Positions 22,465-31,101 of a stretch of 33,379 bases of DNA are shown in pieces. The notes beneath the pieces were generated by a model that had not been told where the DNA came from, did no database searches, and was given only the letters and a program-made list of their open reading frames with translations. Numbering within the stretch: the stretch's first letter is position 1; every line of letters begins with the position of its first letter. The position numbers were made by a program, and so were the translations under genes. This DNA comes from Kitasatospora sp. A2-31 (GTDB taxonomy: Bacteria; Actinomycetota; Actinomycetes; Streptomycetales; Streptomycetaceae): positions 1 to 33,379 of the forward strand of contig NZ_JAKNTA010000009.1 of NCBI RefSeq assembly GCF_022288725.1. Reading direction: 5' to 3'.

Positions 22465-24378
22465 TCAGGCCTCGACGGCCGCCACGTCCAGACGGGCGAG
22501 CCGGGAGACCAGGGCGGTCACCCGGCGGGCGATGTCCGGGCCGTTGAGGCCGATCTCGGCGAGGATCTCGCCCCGCGAGGCGTGGTCCAGGAACTCCTGC
22601 GGGATGCCGAAGTCACGCAGCGGGACGTCCACCTCGGCGTCGCGCAGCGCCTGGGCGACCGCGGCGCCCACGCCGCCGACCCGGCCGTTGTCCTCGATGG
22701 TGACGACCGCGCGGTGCTCGGCGGCCAGGCCCGGCAGGGCCGGGTCGACCGGCTTGACCCAGCGCGGGTCCACCACGGTCGAGGTGATGCCCTGGGCGGC
22801 CAGCAGGTCGGCCACCTCCAGGCTGGTCTGGGCCATCGCGCCGATCGAGACGATCAGCACGTCGGCGCGGCGGCCCTCGGTGCCGTCCTCGTCGGCGCGC
22901 AGCACGTCCATGCCGCCGATCCGGCCGACCGCGGGGACGGCCGGGCCGACCGTGCCCTTGGAGTAGCGCACCACGGTCGGGGCGTCCTTGACCTCGACGG
23001 CCTCGCGCAGCTGGGCGCGCACCTGGTCGGCGTCGCGCGGGGCGGCCATCCGCAGGCCCGGGACGACCTGGAGGATCGACATGTCCCACATGCCGTTGTG
23101 CGAGGCGCCGTCGGTGCCGGTGACGCCGGCCCGGTCCAGCACGAAGGTGACGCCGAGCTTGTGCAGCGCGACGTCCATCAGGACCTGGTCGAAGGCCCGG
23201 TTGAGGAAGGTCGCGTAGACCGCGAAGACCGGGTGCAGGCCGTTGGTGGCGAGGCCGGCCGCGCTGGTGACGGCGTGCTGCTCGGCGATGCCGACGTCGA
23301 AGATGCGGTCCGGGAACGCCTTGGCGAAGGGCGCGAGCCCGACCGGGTGGAGCATCGCGGCGGTGATGCCGACGATGTCCTCGCGCTCGTGGCCGAGCGC
23401 GACCATCTCCTCGCCGAAGACCGAGGTCCAGTCCTTGCCCGAGCTCTTCACCGGCAGGCCGGTGTCCGGGTGGATCACCCCGACCGCGTGGAAGCGGTCC
23501 TCCTCGTTGTTCTCGGCGGCGTGGTAGCCGCGGCCCTTCTCGGTGAGGCAGTGCACGATCACCGGGCCGCCGAAGCCGCGCGCCTTGGTGAGCGCGGACT
23601 CCAGTGCGGTGAGGTCGTGGCCGTCGATCGGGCCGATGTACTTGAGGCCGAGGTCCTCGAACATGCCCTGGGGGGCGATGAAGTCCTTGAGGCCCTTCTT
23701 GGCGCCGTGCAGCGTGTCGAACAGCTGCTGGCCGACCACCGGAGTGCGCTGCAGGGCGTCCTTGCCCCAGGACAGGAAGCGCTCGTAGCCCTGGGTGGTG
23801 CGCAGCGTGGCGAGGTGGTTGGCCAGGCCGCCGATGGTCGGGGAGTAGGAGCGCTCGTTGTCGTTGACGACGATGACGACGGGCAGGTCCTGGGCGTCGG
23901 CCAGGTTGTTGAGCGCCTCCCAGGCCATGCCGCCGGTGAGCGCGCCGTCGCCGATGACGGCGACGACCGGGTCCGACTTGCCGAGGATCTTGTTGGCCTT
24001 GGCCAGGCCGTCGGCGTAGGAGATGACGGTGGAGGCGTGCGAGTTCTCGATCACGTCGTGCTCGGACTCGGCGCGCGAGGGGTAGCCGGACAGGCCGCCG
24101 CTCATCTTCAGCCGGGAGAAGTCCTGGCGGCCGGTGAGCAGCTTGTGGACGTAGCTCTGGTGGCCGGTGTCGAAGAGGATGCGGTCGCGCGGCGAGTCGA
24201 AGACCCGGTGCAGCGCGATGGTGAGCTCCACCACGCCGAGGTTGGGGCCGAGGTGGCCGCCCGTCTTGGAGACCTCCGTCACCAGGAAGGTCCGGATCTC
24301 CTCGGCCAGGGTGGCCAGCTGTGCGGGCGTGAGCCGGTCGAGATCGCGCGGTCCCCGAATGCGGGTCAGCAGGGCCAC
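22465..24378 (-). CDS. dxs: 1-deoxy-D-xylulose-5-phosphate synthase
   Basis: A 637-residue Dxs, which condenses pyruvate and glyceraldehyde-3-phosphate in the first step of the MEP isoprenoid pathway, with thiamine diphosphate and Mg. The N-terminus reads LLTRIRGPRDLDRL as in other streptomycete Dxs. H73 (DTGHQSY), the ThDP motif GDGALTGG at 143-150 with N157-N158, and catalytic E366 (VGIAEQHAV) are present, followed by the transketolase C-terminal domain. The GTG at 24378 has AGGAGG 5 bases upstream. It is probably transcribed alone from the promoter near 24485. Confidence 0.97.
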   Translation of the reverse strand: MALLTRIRGPRDLDRLTPAQLATLAEEIRTFLVTEVSKTGGHLGPNLGVVELTIALHRVFDSPRDRILFDTGHQSYVHKLLTGRQDFSRLKMSGGLSGYPSRAESEHDVIENSHASTVISYADGLAKANKILGKSDPVVAVIGDGALTGGMAWEALNNLADAQDLPVVIVVNDNERSYSPTIGGLANHLATLRTTQGYERFLSWGKDALQRTPVVGQQLFDTLHGAKKGLKDFIAPQGMFEDLGLKYIGPIDGHDLTALESALTKARGFGGPVIVHCLTEKGRGYHAAENNEEDRFHAVGVIHPDTGLPVKSSGKDWTSVFGEEMVALGHEREDIVGITAAMLHPVGLAPFAKAFPDRIFDVGIAEQHAVTSAAGLATNGLHPVFAVYATFLNRAFDQVLMDVALHKLGVTFVLDRAGVTGTDGASHNGMWDMSILQVVPGLRMAAPRDADQVRAQLREAVEVKDAPTVVRYSKGTVGPAVPAVGRIGGMDVLRADEDGTEGRRADVLIVSIGAMAQTSLEVADLLAAQGITSTVVDPRWVKPVDPALPGLAAEHRAVVTIEDNGRVGGVGAAVAQALRDAEVDVPLRDFGIPQEFLDHASRGEILAEIGLNGPDIARRVTALVSRLARLDVAAVEA

Positions 24379-24484
24379 CCGTTCCTCCTCGTTCAAAGTC
24401 GCGGACCGCGGGCGGTCCGGCGGGCGTCGCTGCCCGGTGTGCCGGCGCGCTCCGACGCTCGTCTCGGTCGGTGCCGACCGGTCG

Positions 24485-24540
24485 AGTCTAATGTCCGCCC
24501 ACCGGACGCCTTGCGGGGTGCCCGGTGCCGTACCGCGGTA
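24485..24540 (-). promoter_or_regulatory. dxs promoter and adjacent palindrome
   Basis: On the minus strand, TAGACT (24485-24490) fits a -10 element about 100 bases upstream of dxs. The perfect 10-bp palindrome TACCGCGGTA (24531-24540) lies upstream of it, where an activator or repressor could bind. The rest of the 245-base gap to the ROK gene holds no gene. Confidence 0.4.
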
Positions 24541-24591
24541 ACCCCCCTCATCCCTGCGGTTCTCGCCGCGAAGCCGGGCGTGGCGGCCCGC

Positions 24592-24615
24592 GCGGCGGCT
24601 CCCGGGGGCCGCCGC
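24592..24615 (-). terminator. ROK gene terminator
   Basis: An 8-bp stem (GCGGCGGC with GCCGCCGC) and an 8-base loop end 9 bases beyond the stop of the ROK gene on the minus strand. Confidence 0.6.
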
Positions 24616-24623
24616 ACCCGTAC

Positions 24624-25826
24624 TCACGAACGGGCGCCGGACGCCTGTGCGGGCCGGCCGAGCGCCCCGGAGTCACCCATCTCGCTCATCACCAGCGCCA
24701 GCGCGCCGAGCACCTCGGCCCGGCCGCCCAGGGTGCCCGGGACCACCGAGAGCTGGCGGGCGGCGCTCGGGATGGCGTAGCGGGCCACCGAGTCCCGGAT
24801 CGGGGCCAGCACCAGCTCGCCGGCGTCGGCGAGGTCGCCACCGAGGATCACCCGGCGGGGGTTGAGCAGGTTGCACAGGGTCGCCACGCCGGTGCCGATC
24901 TGCCGGCCGGCGTCGGCGATCACCCGGCGGCAGCCGAGGTCGCCCTGCTGGGCCAGCTCGACCACCCGGGGCAGGGTGAGGTCCGGGCCGAGGGTGGAGG
25001 TGAGCAGGCCCAGCAGGTAGCGGGAGCCGACGAAGGTCTCCAGGCAGCCGCGGTTGCCGCAGCGGCACACCGGGCCGGCCTCGTCCAGGGTGATGTGCCC
25101 TATCTCGCCGGCGGTGCCGCCCGGGCCGCGGTAGATCTGGCCGTTGACCACCAGGCCGGCGCCGACACCGCTGGCCACCTTGATGTAGGCGAGGTCGCTC
25201 AGGCCGCGGCCGGCGCCCCAGACCAGCTCGCCGAGCGCGCCGAGGTTGGCGTCGTTGTCCACGTGCACCGGCATGCCCAGGCGCTCGGCCAGCTCGTGGC
25301 CGGGGGCGATGCCGGTCCAGCCGGGCAGGATCGCGGTCGAGCCGAGTGCGCCGGTCTCCACGTCGATCGGGCCGGGGACGCCGAGGCCGACGCCGATCAC
25401 CTTGTCCGGGCGGAAGCCCGCCTGCTGCAGCAGCCGCTCGACCAGCGCCTCGGCGCGGTCGAAGCCCTGGGCGGCGGAGACGTCGACGTCGATCGGGGCG
25501 CTCTCCTCGGCGAGCACGCGGTGCGCGAGGTTGCCGACGGCGACGCGGAGGTGGGTGTGGCCGAAATCGATCCCCACCACGATGCCGGCGTCGCCGCTGA
25601 GCGACACGCTGCGGGCGCGGCGGCCCCCGGAGGAGGTGTCGGCCACCACGACGGTGCCGCTCTCCTTAAGCTCCCGGACGATGTTGGACACGGTGGCCGC
25701 GGAGAGCCCGGTGCTGCGGGCGATCTCGGCCTGGGTCAGCGAGCCGGCCATCCGTACCGCACGGAGCACCCGCTCCAGGTTCGCCCGGTGCAGTGAGGAC
25801 TGCGAGCCCGGTGTGTCCGTCGACAT
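24624..25826 (-). CDS. ROK-family transcriptional regulator (Rok7B7-like)
   Basis: A 400-residue ROK regulator: an N-terminal winged helix-turn-helix (about residues 15-60, TQAEIARSTGLSAATVSNIVREL) and a sugar-kinase-like domain. The domain has a phosphate loop IDFGHTH at about 86-92, sugar-binding N191-D192, H244 (GEIGH) and the zinc motif CRCGNRGC (C254, C256, C261). The ATG at 25826 has GGGAGGG upstream. In S. coelicolor, as I remember, Rok7B7 (SCO6008) lies near dxs and beside the xylose ABC transporter; here dxs is the immediate neighbour and the transporter is absent. Orthology is possible but unproven, and the effector sugar is unknown. Confidence 0.85.
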   Translation of the reverse strand: MSTDTPGSQSSLHRANLERVLRAVRMAGSLTQAEIARSTGLSAATVSNIVRELKESGTVVVADTSSGGRRARSVSLSGDAGIVVGIDFGHTHLRVAVGNLAHRVLAEESAPIDVDVSAAQGFDRAEALVERLLQQAGFRPDKVIGVGLGVPGPIDVETGALGSTAILPGWTGIAPGHELAERLGMPVHVDNDANLGALGELVWGAGRGLSDLAYIKVASGVGAGLVVNGQIYRGPGGTAGEIGHITLDEAGPVCRCGNRGCLETFVGSRYLLGLLTSTLGPDLTLPRVVELAQQGDLGCRRVIADAGRQIGTGVATLCNLLNPRRVILGGDLADAGELVLAPIRDSVARYAIPSAARQLSVVPGTLGGRAEVLGALALVMSEMGDSGALGRPAQASGARS

Positions 25827-26181
25827 GATCCACCCTCCCAAGGGCAGGGGAACCGCTCGGCCGGGTATTCCCCTTTCAACTCCTGAAGCCTAGGCCCTGA
25901 GGCGTCCGGACGGTGCGGCGACCGGCGAGGCGGGTGGGGGCGGGGGCGCACCCGGGCGCCGGGACGACCTGCGGCAAGCGGTCGGGCGGCGCCGGCCGGC
26001 GCGGCGACACGCCCGGGTGGGTGCGCGGCGGACGGCGGGGAAGCCCGGCAGCTCAGCGGGCTCGCGGGGGCGCTGCGGGGCTCCTGCGGCCGGGTGAAAT
26101 CGGGCCACCCGTACCATGGTGCCCAATCTCACCCGTCCCACGGTCCACGGATGTGATCCGGCCGGGGGACGATTTCCAGAC
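25827..26181. promoter_or_regulatory. Divergent control region between ROK regulator and PQQ-propeller gene
   Basis: A 355-base gap between divergent genes with no supported coding frame. Minus strand: TAGGCT (25887-25892) is a -10 candidate for the ROK gene. An AGGGGAA/TTCCCCT inverted repeat (25846-25852 and 25868-25874) lies in its leader. Plus strand: TACCAT (26112-26117) is a -10 candidate for the propeller gene. The middle, about 25900-26090, is very GC-rich. Confidence 0.4.
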
Positions 26182-27996
26182 ATGACGGGGCATCAGATGG
26201 CAGGGGATCACCCTACTCCAGGGGCGGGCGACTCGCCCGGCAGCAGTCCGGCGGACAACCGGGGCGTACCGCTCGGACGCAAGGCGGGCGTCGACCCGGC
26301 GGCCGTCGCGGACCAGATGACACGGCTGGACGGAGCGCCGATCCCGGGTCAGGGCGGCCCGGCCGCAGCGGGCACGCCGCCGCAGCCCCCGGCCCAGCCG
26401 CCGGCACCGGGCAGCGACTACGCCTACGCGCCCACCGCCGCCGCCGGATTCCCCGCCCAGGCTCCGCCGCCGCCGGGAGCAGCACCCGTCGGCCCGTACG
26501 ACCCCGCCCCGACCAACGGTCAGGGCTACGGCTACCCGGCTGCGCAGCAGGCCGACGGCGGCTACGGCTACCCGCAGCAGCAGGCCGGGTACGGCTACCC
26601 CGGCGCCCCGGTGCCGCAGCCGCCCAAGCAGCGCAACCCGGTGATGCTCTGGGGCGGCATCATCGGCGGTGTGCTGGCGATCGCCATCATCGCCGCCCTG
26701 GTGGTCCTGTTCACCGAGAACGACAAGCCGGACAACCCGTCCGCCAGCGGCGGCACCAGCGCCTCCGGCGGCACCGACACCGACCCCAGCGCCTCGTCGG
26801 GCTCGGGCGGCTCGGGCGGTGGCGGCGGCAAGGCCGGCGCCTACAACCTGGCCTGGAGCGCCCCCAAGCCGGCCGCCGCGGCCGGCGGTTCGCAGCTGCT
26901 CGGCATCTGGGGCGCCGACAAGACCGTGGTGCGCGCCGACAGCTACGGCATCCGCGGCCTCAGCGCCGCCGACGGCAAGGAGCTGTGGAACATCGCGCCG
27001 CCGTCCGGCAGCAAGGAGTTCTGCGCCGCCTCGTACGGGGTCAACTCCAAGCACATCGCCGCCGTGGCGCTCAACACCGGGGACAGTGACTGCTCCACCG
27101 TCGGCGCGATCGACGTCAGCACCGGCAAGCTGCTCTGGACCGTCAAGGCCAGCCAGGAGCGGATGTCGTACCCGACCCTGACCGTCACCGACAAGGTCAT
27201 CGGCATCGGCGCCAGCAACGTCGTCGGCGCGCTGAACGTCTCCGACGGCTCGCCGGCCTGGCAGTTCCAGCCGCGCGAGAAGGACTGCAGCGTCTACGGC
27301 AAGGCGGCCGGCACCCAGATCGCGGTCAGCGACCGCTGCTACGGCTCCGGCACCACCACCAAGTCCCAGCTGGTCGTGGTGGACGCCGACAGCGGCAAGC
27401 CCGCCACCTCCGCGCCGATCACGCTCACCGGCAGCATCGAGCGGGTCGACAAGGTCATCTCGGACCAGCCGCTGGTGCTGCTGGTGACCAACGGCCCCAA
27501 CGGCGACTACATCCTGCCGTTCGACAAGGGCACCAAGCCGATGACCCCGATGTCGGTCAAGGAGCCCGGCGCCGACAGCCTGCGCCTCTCCGGCCAGTCC
27601 GACGCGTTCACCCAGAACGTGGTCAGCGGCAACACGCTCTACGTCCAGGTCAACCCGAGCAAGCCGGCCGTCAACGCCTACGACCTGACCACCGGCAAGC
27701 GGCTCTGGTCCTCCAACGGCGGCAACGACGGCGACATCCGGCTGGTCTCCGGCACCGACAAGGACGGCAAGGTCCGTGCGGTGGTGGACATGGGCTACAA
27801 CAAGGACGCCAAGCTGGTGACGCTCTCGCCGACCGACGGCAAGCCGACCGACCTCGGCACCATCGCGAAGCAGAAGAGCACCGACTTCATCAGCATCACC
27901 AGCACCGAGTACGTGCTGCAGTCGGACGGTTCGCTGTACGGGTTCTCCCGCAGCTCCAGCTCCGACTCCCCGGTGCTGAAGTACGCGAAGAAGTGA
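26182..27996 (+). CDS. Membrane-anchored PQQ-like beta-propeller protein
   Basis: A 604-residue single-pass protein. Residues 1-150 are cytoplasmic, disordered and rich in Pro, Gly and Ala, with repeated Gly-Tyr-Gly-Tyr-Pro units at about 115-140. Residues 154-177 form the membrane segment. A Ser/Gly linker (about 181-218) leads to an extracellular PQQ-type propeller, with repeated LWNIAPP, LLWTVKA, PAWQFQP and LWSSNGG blade motifs. Such proteins in actinobacteria are usually uncharacterised; the fold suggests protein binding or cell-envelope sensing rather than PQQ catalysis. The ATG at 26182 is one of several possible starts; an ATG 15 bases later, with GGGG upstream, is also plausible. Confidence 0.8.
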   Translation: MTGHQMAGDHPTPGAGDSPGSSPADNRGVPLGRKAGVDPAAVADQMTRLDGAPIPGQGGPAAAGTPPQPPAQPPAPGSDYAYAPTAAAGFPAQAPPPPGAAPVGPYDPAPTNGQGYGYPAAQQADGGYGYPQQQAGYGYPGAPVPQPPKQRNPVMLWGGIIGGVLAIAIIAALVVLFTENDKPDNPSASGGTSASGGTDTDPSASSGSGGSGGGGGKAGAYNLAWSAPKPAAAAGGSQLLGIWGADKTVVRADSYGIRGLSAADGKELWNIAPPSGSKEFCAASYGVNSKHIAAVALNTGDSDCSTVGAIDVSTGKLLWTVKASQERMSYPTLTVTDKVIGIGASNVVGALNVSDGSPAWQFQPREKDCSVYGKAAGTQIAVSDRCYGSGTTTKSQLVVVDADSGKPATSAPITLTGSIERVDKVISDQPLVLLVTNGPNGDYILPFDKGTKPMTPMSVKEPGADSLRLSGQSDAFTQNVVSGNTLYVQVNPSKPAVNAYDLTTGKRLWSSNGGNDGDIRLVSGTDKDGKVRAVVDMGYNKDAKLVTLSPTDGKPTDLGTIAKQKSTDFISITSTEYVLQSDGSLYGFSRSSSSDSPVLKYAKK

Positions 27997-28103
27997 CGCG
28001 CCGACACCGTTGACGCTCCACCCCGCCCGGACCCGTTTCCCCCGGACCGGCACGGCGGGCATGGGAGGATGCGGACCACCAGCCTGACGAAGGAGTCCAG
28101 CGA

Positions 28104-30695
28104 GTGCCCGGCACCAACCTGACCCGTGAGGAGGCCCGCACCCGGGCCGACCTGCTGCACGTGGATGCGTACGACATCGAGCTCGACCTGAGCTCGGCCC
28201 GTGAGGGAGGCACCTTCCGGTCCACCACCGTGGTCCGGTTCACCGCCACCACCCCCGGCGCGGCCACCTTCATCGACCTCGTCGCCCCGAGCGTCGAGGA
28301 GGTCGTCCTCAACGGCGAGCGGCTCGACACCGCCAACTTCGCCGACAGCCGGATCGCGCTGCCGAACCTGGCCGCCGAGAACGAGCTGAAGGTCGTCGCC
28401 AACTGCGCCTACACCAACACCGGTGAGGGCCTGCACCGGTTCGTCGACCCGGTGGACGGCGAGACCTACCTCTACACCCAGTTCGAGGTGCCGGACGCCC
28501 GCCGGGTCTTCGCCTCCTTCGAACAGCCCGACCTCAAGGCCTCGTTCGCCTTCACCGTGACCGCGCCCGAGGGCTGGGTCGTGGTCTCCAACTCCCCCAC
28601 CCCGACCCCGGCCGGCGACGGCCCGACCCGGACGTGGACCTTCGAGCCGACCGGCCGGATCTCCAGCTACATCACCGCGCTGATCGCCGGCCCGTACGTC
28701 GGCGTCTTCGACGCCTACGAGAACGGCGACCAGAAGGTGCCGCTGGGCGTCTACTGCCGCCCCTCGCTGCGCGAGTTCCTGGACGCCGAGGCCGTCTTCG
28801 AGGTCACCAAGCAGGGCTTCGACTACTTCCAGGAGAAGTTCGACTACCGCTACCCGTTCGCCAAGTACGACCAGCTGTTCGTGCCGGAGTTCAACGCCGG
28901 CGCGATGGAGAACGCCGGTGCCGTCACCCTGCGCGACCAGTACGTGTTCCGCTCCAAGGTGACCGACGCCGCGTACGAGGCGCGTGCCGCCACGATCCTG
29001 CACGAGCTCGCCCACATGTGGTTCGGCGACCTCGTCACCATGGAGTGGTGGAACGACCTCTGGCTGAACGAGTCGTTCGCCACCTACGCCGAGGCCGTCT
29101 GCCAGGCAGAGGCGCCCGGCTCGCGGTGGCCGCACTCGTGGACCACCTTCGCCAACCAGATGAAGACCTGGGCGTACCGGCAGGACCAGCTGCCGTCCAC
29201 CCACCCGATCATGGCCGACATCAACGACCTGGAGGACGTCCAGGTCAACTTCGACGGCATCACCTACGCCAAGGGCGCCTCGGTGCTCAAGCAGCTGGTG
29301 GCCTACGTCGGCCAGGACGCCTTCTTCGAGGGCGTGCGGGCCTACTTCAAGCGGCACGCGTGGGGCAACACCCGCCTGAGCGACCTGCTCGGCGCCCTGG
29401 AGGAGGCCAGCGGACGCGACCTCAAGGCGTGGTCCAGGGCCTGGCTGGAGACGGCCGGCATCAACGTGCTGCGCCCGGCCGTCACCCTCAACACCGACGG
29501 CGAGATCGAGTCCTTCGCCGTCCTCCAGGAGGCCCCCGCGCTGCCGGCCGGCGCCAAGGGCGAGGCGGTGCTGCGCCCGCACCGGATCGCCATCGGCCTG
29601 TACGAGCTGGCCGACGGTGCGCTGGTGCGCACCGACCGGATCGAGCTCGACGTCGACGGCCCGCGCACCGAGGTGCCGCAGCTGGTCGGCCGCCACCGCC
29701 CGGCCGTCGTCCTGCTCAACGACGACGACCTCTCCTACGCCAAGGTCCGCCTCGACGAGGACTCGCTGGCCGTCGTCGCCGAGCACCTCGGCGACTTCAC
29801 CGACTCGCTGCCGCGCGCGCTGTGCTGGGCCTCCGCCTGGGACATGACCCGCGACGGCGAGATGGCCGCCCGCGACTACCTGGCGCTGGCCGTCTCCGGC
29901 CTCGCCCGGGAGTCCGACATCGGCGTCGTCCAGTCGGTGCACCGCCAGGTCAAGCTCGCCCTCGACGCCTACGCCGACCCGGCCTGGCGCGAGCAGGGGC
30001 TGGCCCGCTGGGCCGAGACGGCCGAGGCGCAGCTGCGCGCCGCCGAGCCGGGCAGCGACCACCAGCTGGCCTGGGCCCGCGCGCTCGCCGCGGTCGCCCG
30101 CACCGAGGGCCAGCTGGACCTGATCGCCGGGCTGCTGGACGGCTCCGTCGAGGTCAAGGGCCTGGCCGTCGACACCGAGCTGCGCTGGTCGCTGCTCGGC
30201 CGGCTGGCGGCCACCGGGCGCGCCGACGAGGCCGCCATCGCGGCCGAGCTGGAGCGGGACAACACCGCGGCCGGCCAGGAGCACGCCGCCACCTGCCGCG
30301 CCGCCCGGCCGACGGCCGAGGCCAAGGCGGAGGCCTGGGCCGCGGTGGTGGAGTCGGACAAGCTCACCAACTACGTCCAGGAGGCCGTGATCGCCGGCTT
30401 CCAGCAGGCCGACCAGCGGGAGCTGCTGGCGCCGTACGCCGAGAAGTACTTCGCGGCCGTCAAGGGCGTCTGGGAGACCCGCAGCCACGAGATCTCGCAG
30501 CAGATCATCGGCGGCCTGTACCCGTCGCTCCAGGTGGAGCAGGCCACGCTGGACGCGACCGACGCCTGGCTGGCCGCGGCCGAGCCCGCTCCGGCGCTGC
30601 GCCGGCAGGTCGTCGAGGCGCGGGCCGGGGTCGAGCGCGCGCTGCGGGCGCAGGCGGCCGACCGTGCGGCCGGGGCCCGGGCCCTGGGGCACTGA
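28104..30695 (+). CDS. pepN: Aminopeptidase N (M1 family)
   Basis: An 863-residue zinc metallopeptidase that removes N-terminal residues from peptides, probably in the cytoplasm. The substrate-binding GAMEN motif is at residues 266-270 and the zinc motif HELAH at 300-304 with E323 (WLNESF) as third ligand. An N-terminal beta-sandwich (about 1-190) and a C-terminal helical ERAP1-like domain (about 510-860) flank the catalytic domain. There is no signal peptide. The GTG at 28104 has GAAGGAG 8 bases upstream. It ends before two strong hairpins and converges on a small membrane protein gene. Confidence 0.96.
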   Translation: MPGTNLTREEARTRADLLHVDAYDIELDLSSAREGGTFRSTTVVRFTATTPGAATFIDLVAPSVEEVVLNGERLDTANFADSRIALPNLAAENELKVVANCAYTNTGEGLHRFVDPVDGETYLYTQFEVPDARRVFASFEQPDLKASFAFTVTAPEGWVVVSNSPTPTPAGDGPTRTWTFEPTGRISSYITALIAGPYVGVFDAYENGDQKVPLGVYCRPSLREFLDAEAVFEVTKQGFDYFQEKFDYRYPFAKYDQLFVPEFNAGAMENAGAVTLRDQYVFRSKVTDAAYEARAATILHELAHMWFGDLVTMEWWNDLWLNESFATYAEAVCQAEAPGSRWPHSWTTFANQMKTWAYRQDQLPSTHPIMADINDLEDVQVNFDGITYAKGASVLKQLVAYVGQDAFFEGVRAYFKRHAWGNTRLSDLLGALEEASGRDLKAWSRAWLETAGINVLRPAVTLNTDGEIESFAVLQEAPALPAGAKGEAVLRPHRIAIGLYELADGALVRTDRIELDVDGPRTEVPQLVGRHRPAVVLLNDDDLSYAKVRLDEDSLAVVAEHLGDFTDSLPRALCWASAWDMTRDGEMAARDYLALAVSGLARESDIGVVQSVHRQVKLALDAYADPAWREQGLARWAETAEAQLRAAEPGSDHQLAWARALAAVARTEGQLDLIAGLLDGSVEVKGLAVDTELRWSLLGRLAATGRADEAAIAAELERDNTAAGQEHAATCRAARPTAEAKAEAWAAVVESDKLTNYVQEAVIAGFQQADQRELLAPYAEKYFAAVKGVWETRSHEISQQIIGGLYPSLQVEQATLDATDAWLAAAEPAPALRRQVVEARAGVERALRAQAADRAAGARALGH

Positions 30696-30703
30696 CGTCC
30701 TGC

Positions 30704-30738
30704 CGTGGGGGCCGCGGGTCACGCCCGCGGCCCCCACG
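30704..30738 (+). terminator. pepN terminator
   Basis: A perfect 15-bp stem (30704-30718 with 30724-30738) with the loop TCACG, 8 bases after the pepN stop. Confidence 0.85.
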
Positions 30739-30775
30739 GGCACCGGGGGCCGCCGGCCGCCCGGACGCCGCGGAA

Positions 30776-30822
30776 ACGCCCGAGGGGGCGCCGGACGTGC
30801 TGTCCGGCGCCCCCTCGGGCGT
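30776..30822. terminator. Bidirectional 21-bp hairpin
   Basis: A perfect 21-bp stem (30776-30796 with 30802-30822) and a GTGCT loop, between the convergent pepN and small membrane protein genes. It can terminate transcripts from both sides. Confidence 0.85.
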
Positions 30823-30849
30823 GTACGGGGTTGGGTGGAGGGCCCGCGG

Positions 30850-31080
30850 CTACTTCTTCTTGTCCTTGGTGCCGTACGGAATCCCGGCCAGCGCGCCGAT
30901 GACCACGAAGAGGCCGATCGGCAGGAGCACGAACAGGCCGAGGGTCTGGGCGACGCTCAGGCCCGTACCCGGGTCGTCGCCGTCGTCCCGGGTGAGGGCC
31001 ATGGCGGGCGACGACAGCAGCATCATCAGCGTGACCGTTGCGGTGACCGCGCCGGCTCGCAAAGCGTTCCTCTTGTCCAC
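30850..31080 (-). CDS. Small membrane protein with signal-like N-terminus
   Basis: A 76-residue protein. Residues 1-28 form a signal peptide-like segment (DKRNALRAGAV, hydrophobic core, then SSPAMA with a plausible Ala-x-Ala cleavage site). A short acidic stretch (DDGDDPG) follows, then one membrane segment (about 42-64, TLGLFVLLPIGLFVVIGALAG) and a Lys-rich end KDKKK. The mature protein would be exposed outside with a short cytoplasmic basic tail. It starts 21 bases beyond the malQ stop and is probably cotranscribed with malQ. GTG at 31080 is chosen; a TTG at 31089 would add three residues. Function unknown. Confidence 0.7.
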   Translation of the reverse strand: MDKRNALRAGAVTATVTLMMLLSSPAMALTRDDGDDPGTGLSVAQTLGLFVLLPIGLFVVIGALAGIPYGTKDKKK

Positions 31081-31101
31081 GTCGCCCAACTTACCCGCCG
31101 C

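Noticed and set aside
25913..26185. Plus-strand 90-residue frame in the ROK/propeller gap
   Set aside because: Gly/Arg-rich, no ribosome site, overlaps the candidate promoter and next gene start; looks like non-coding high-GC sequence.
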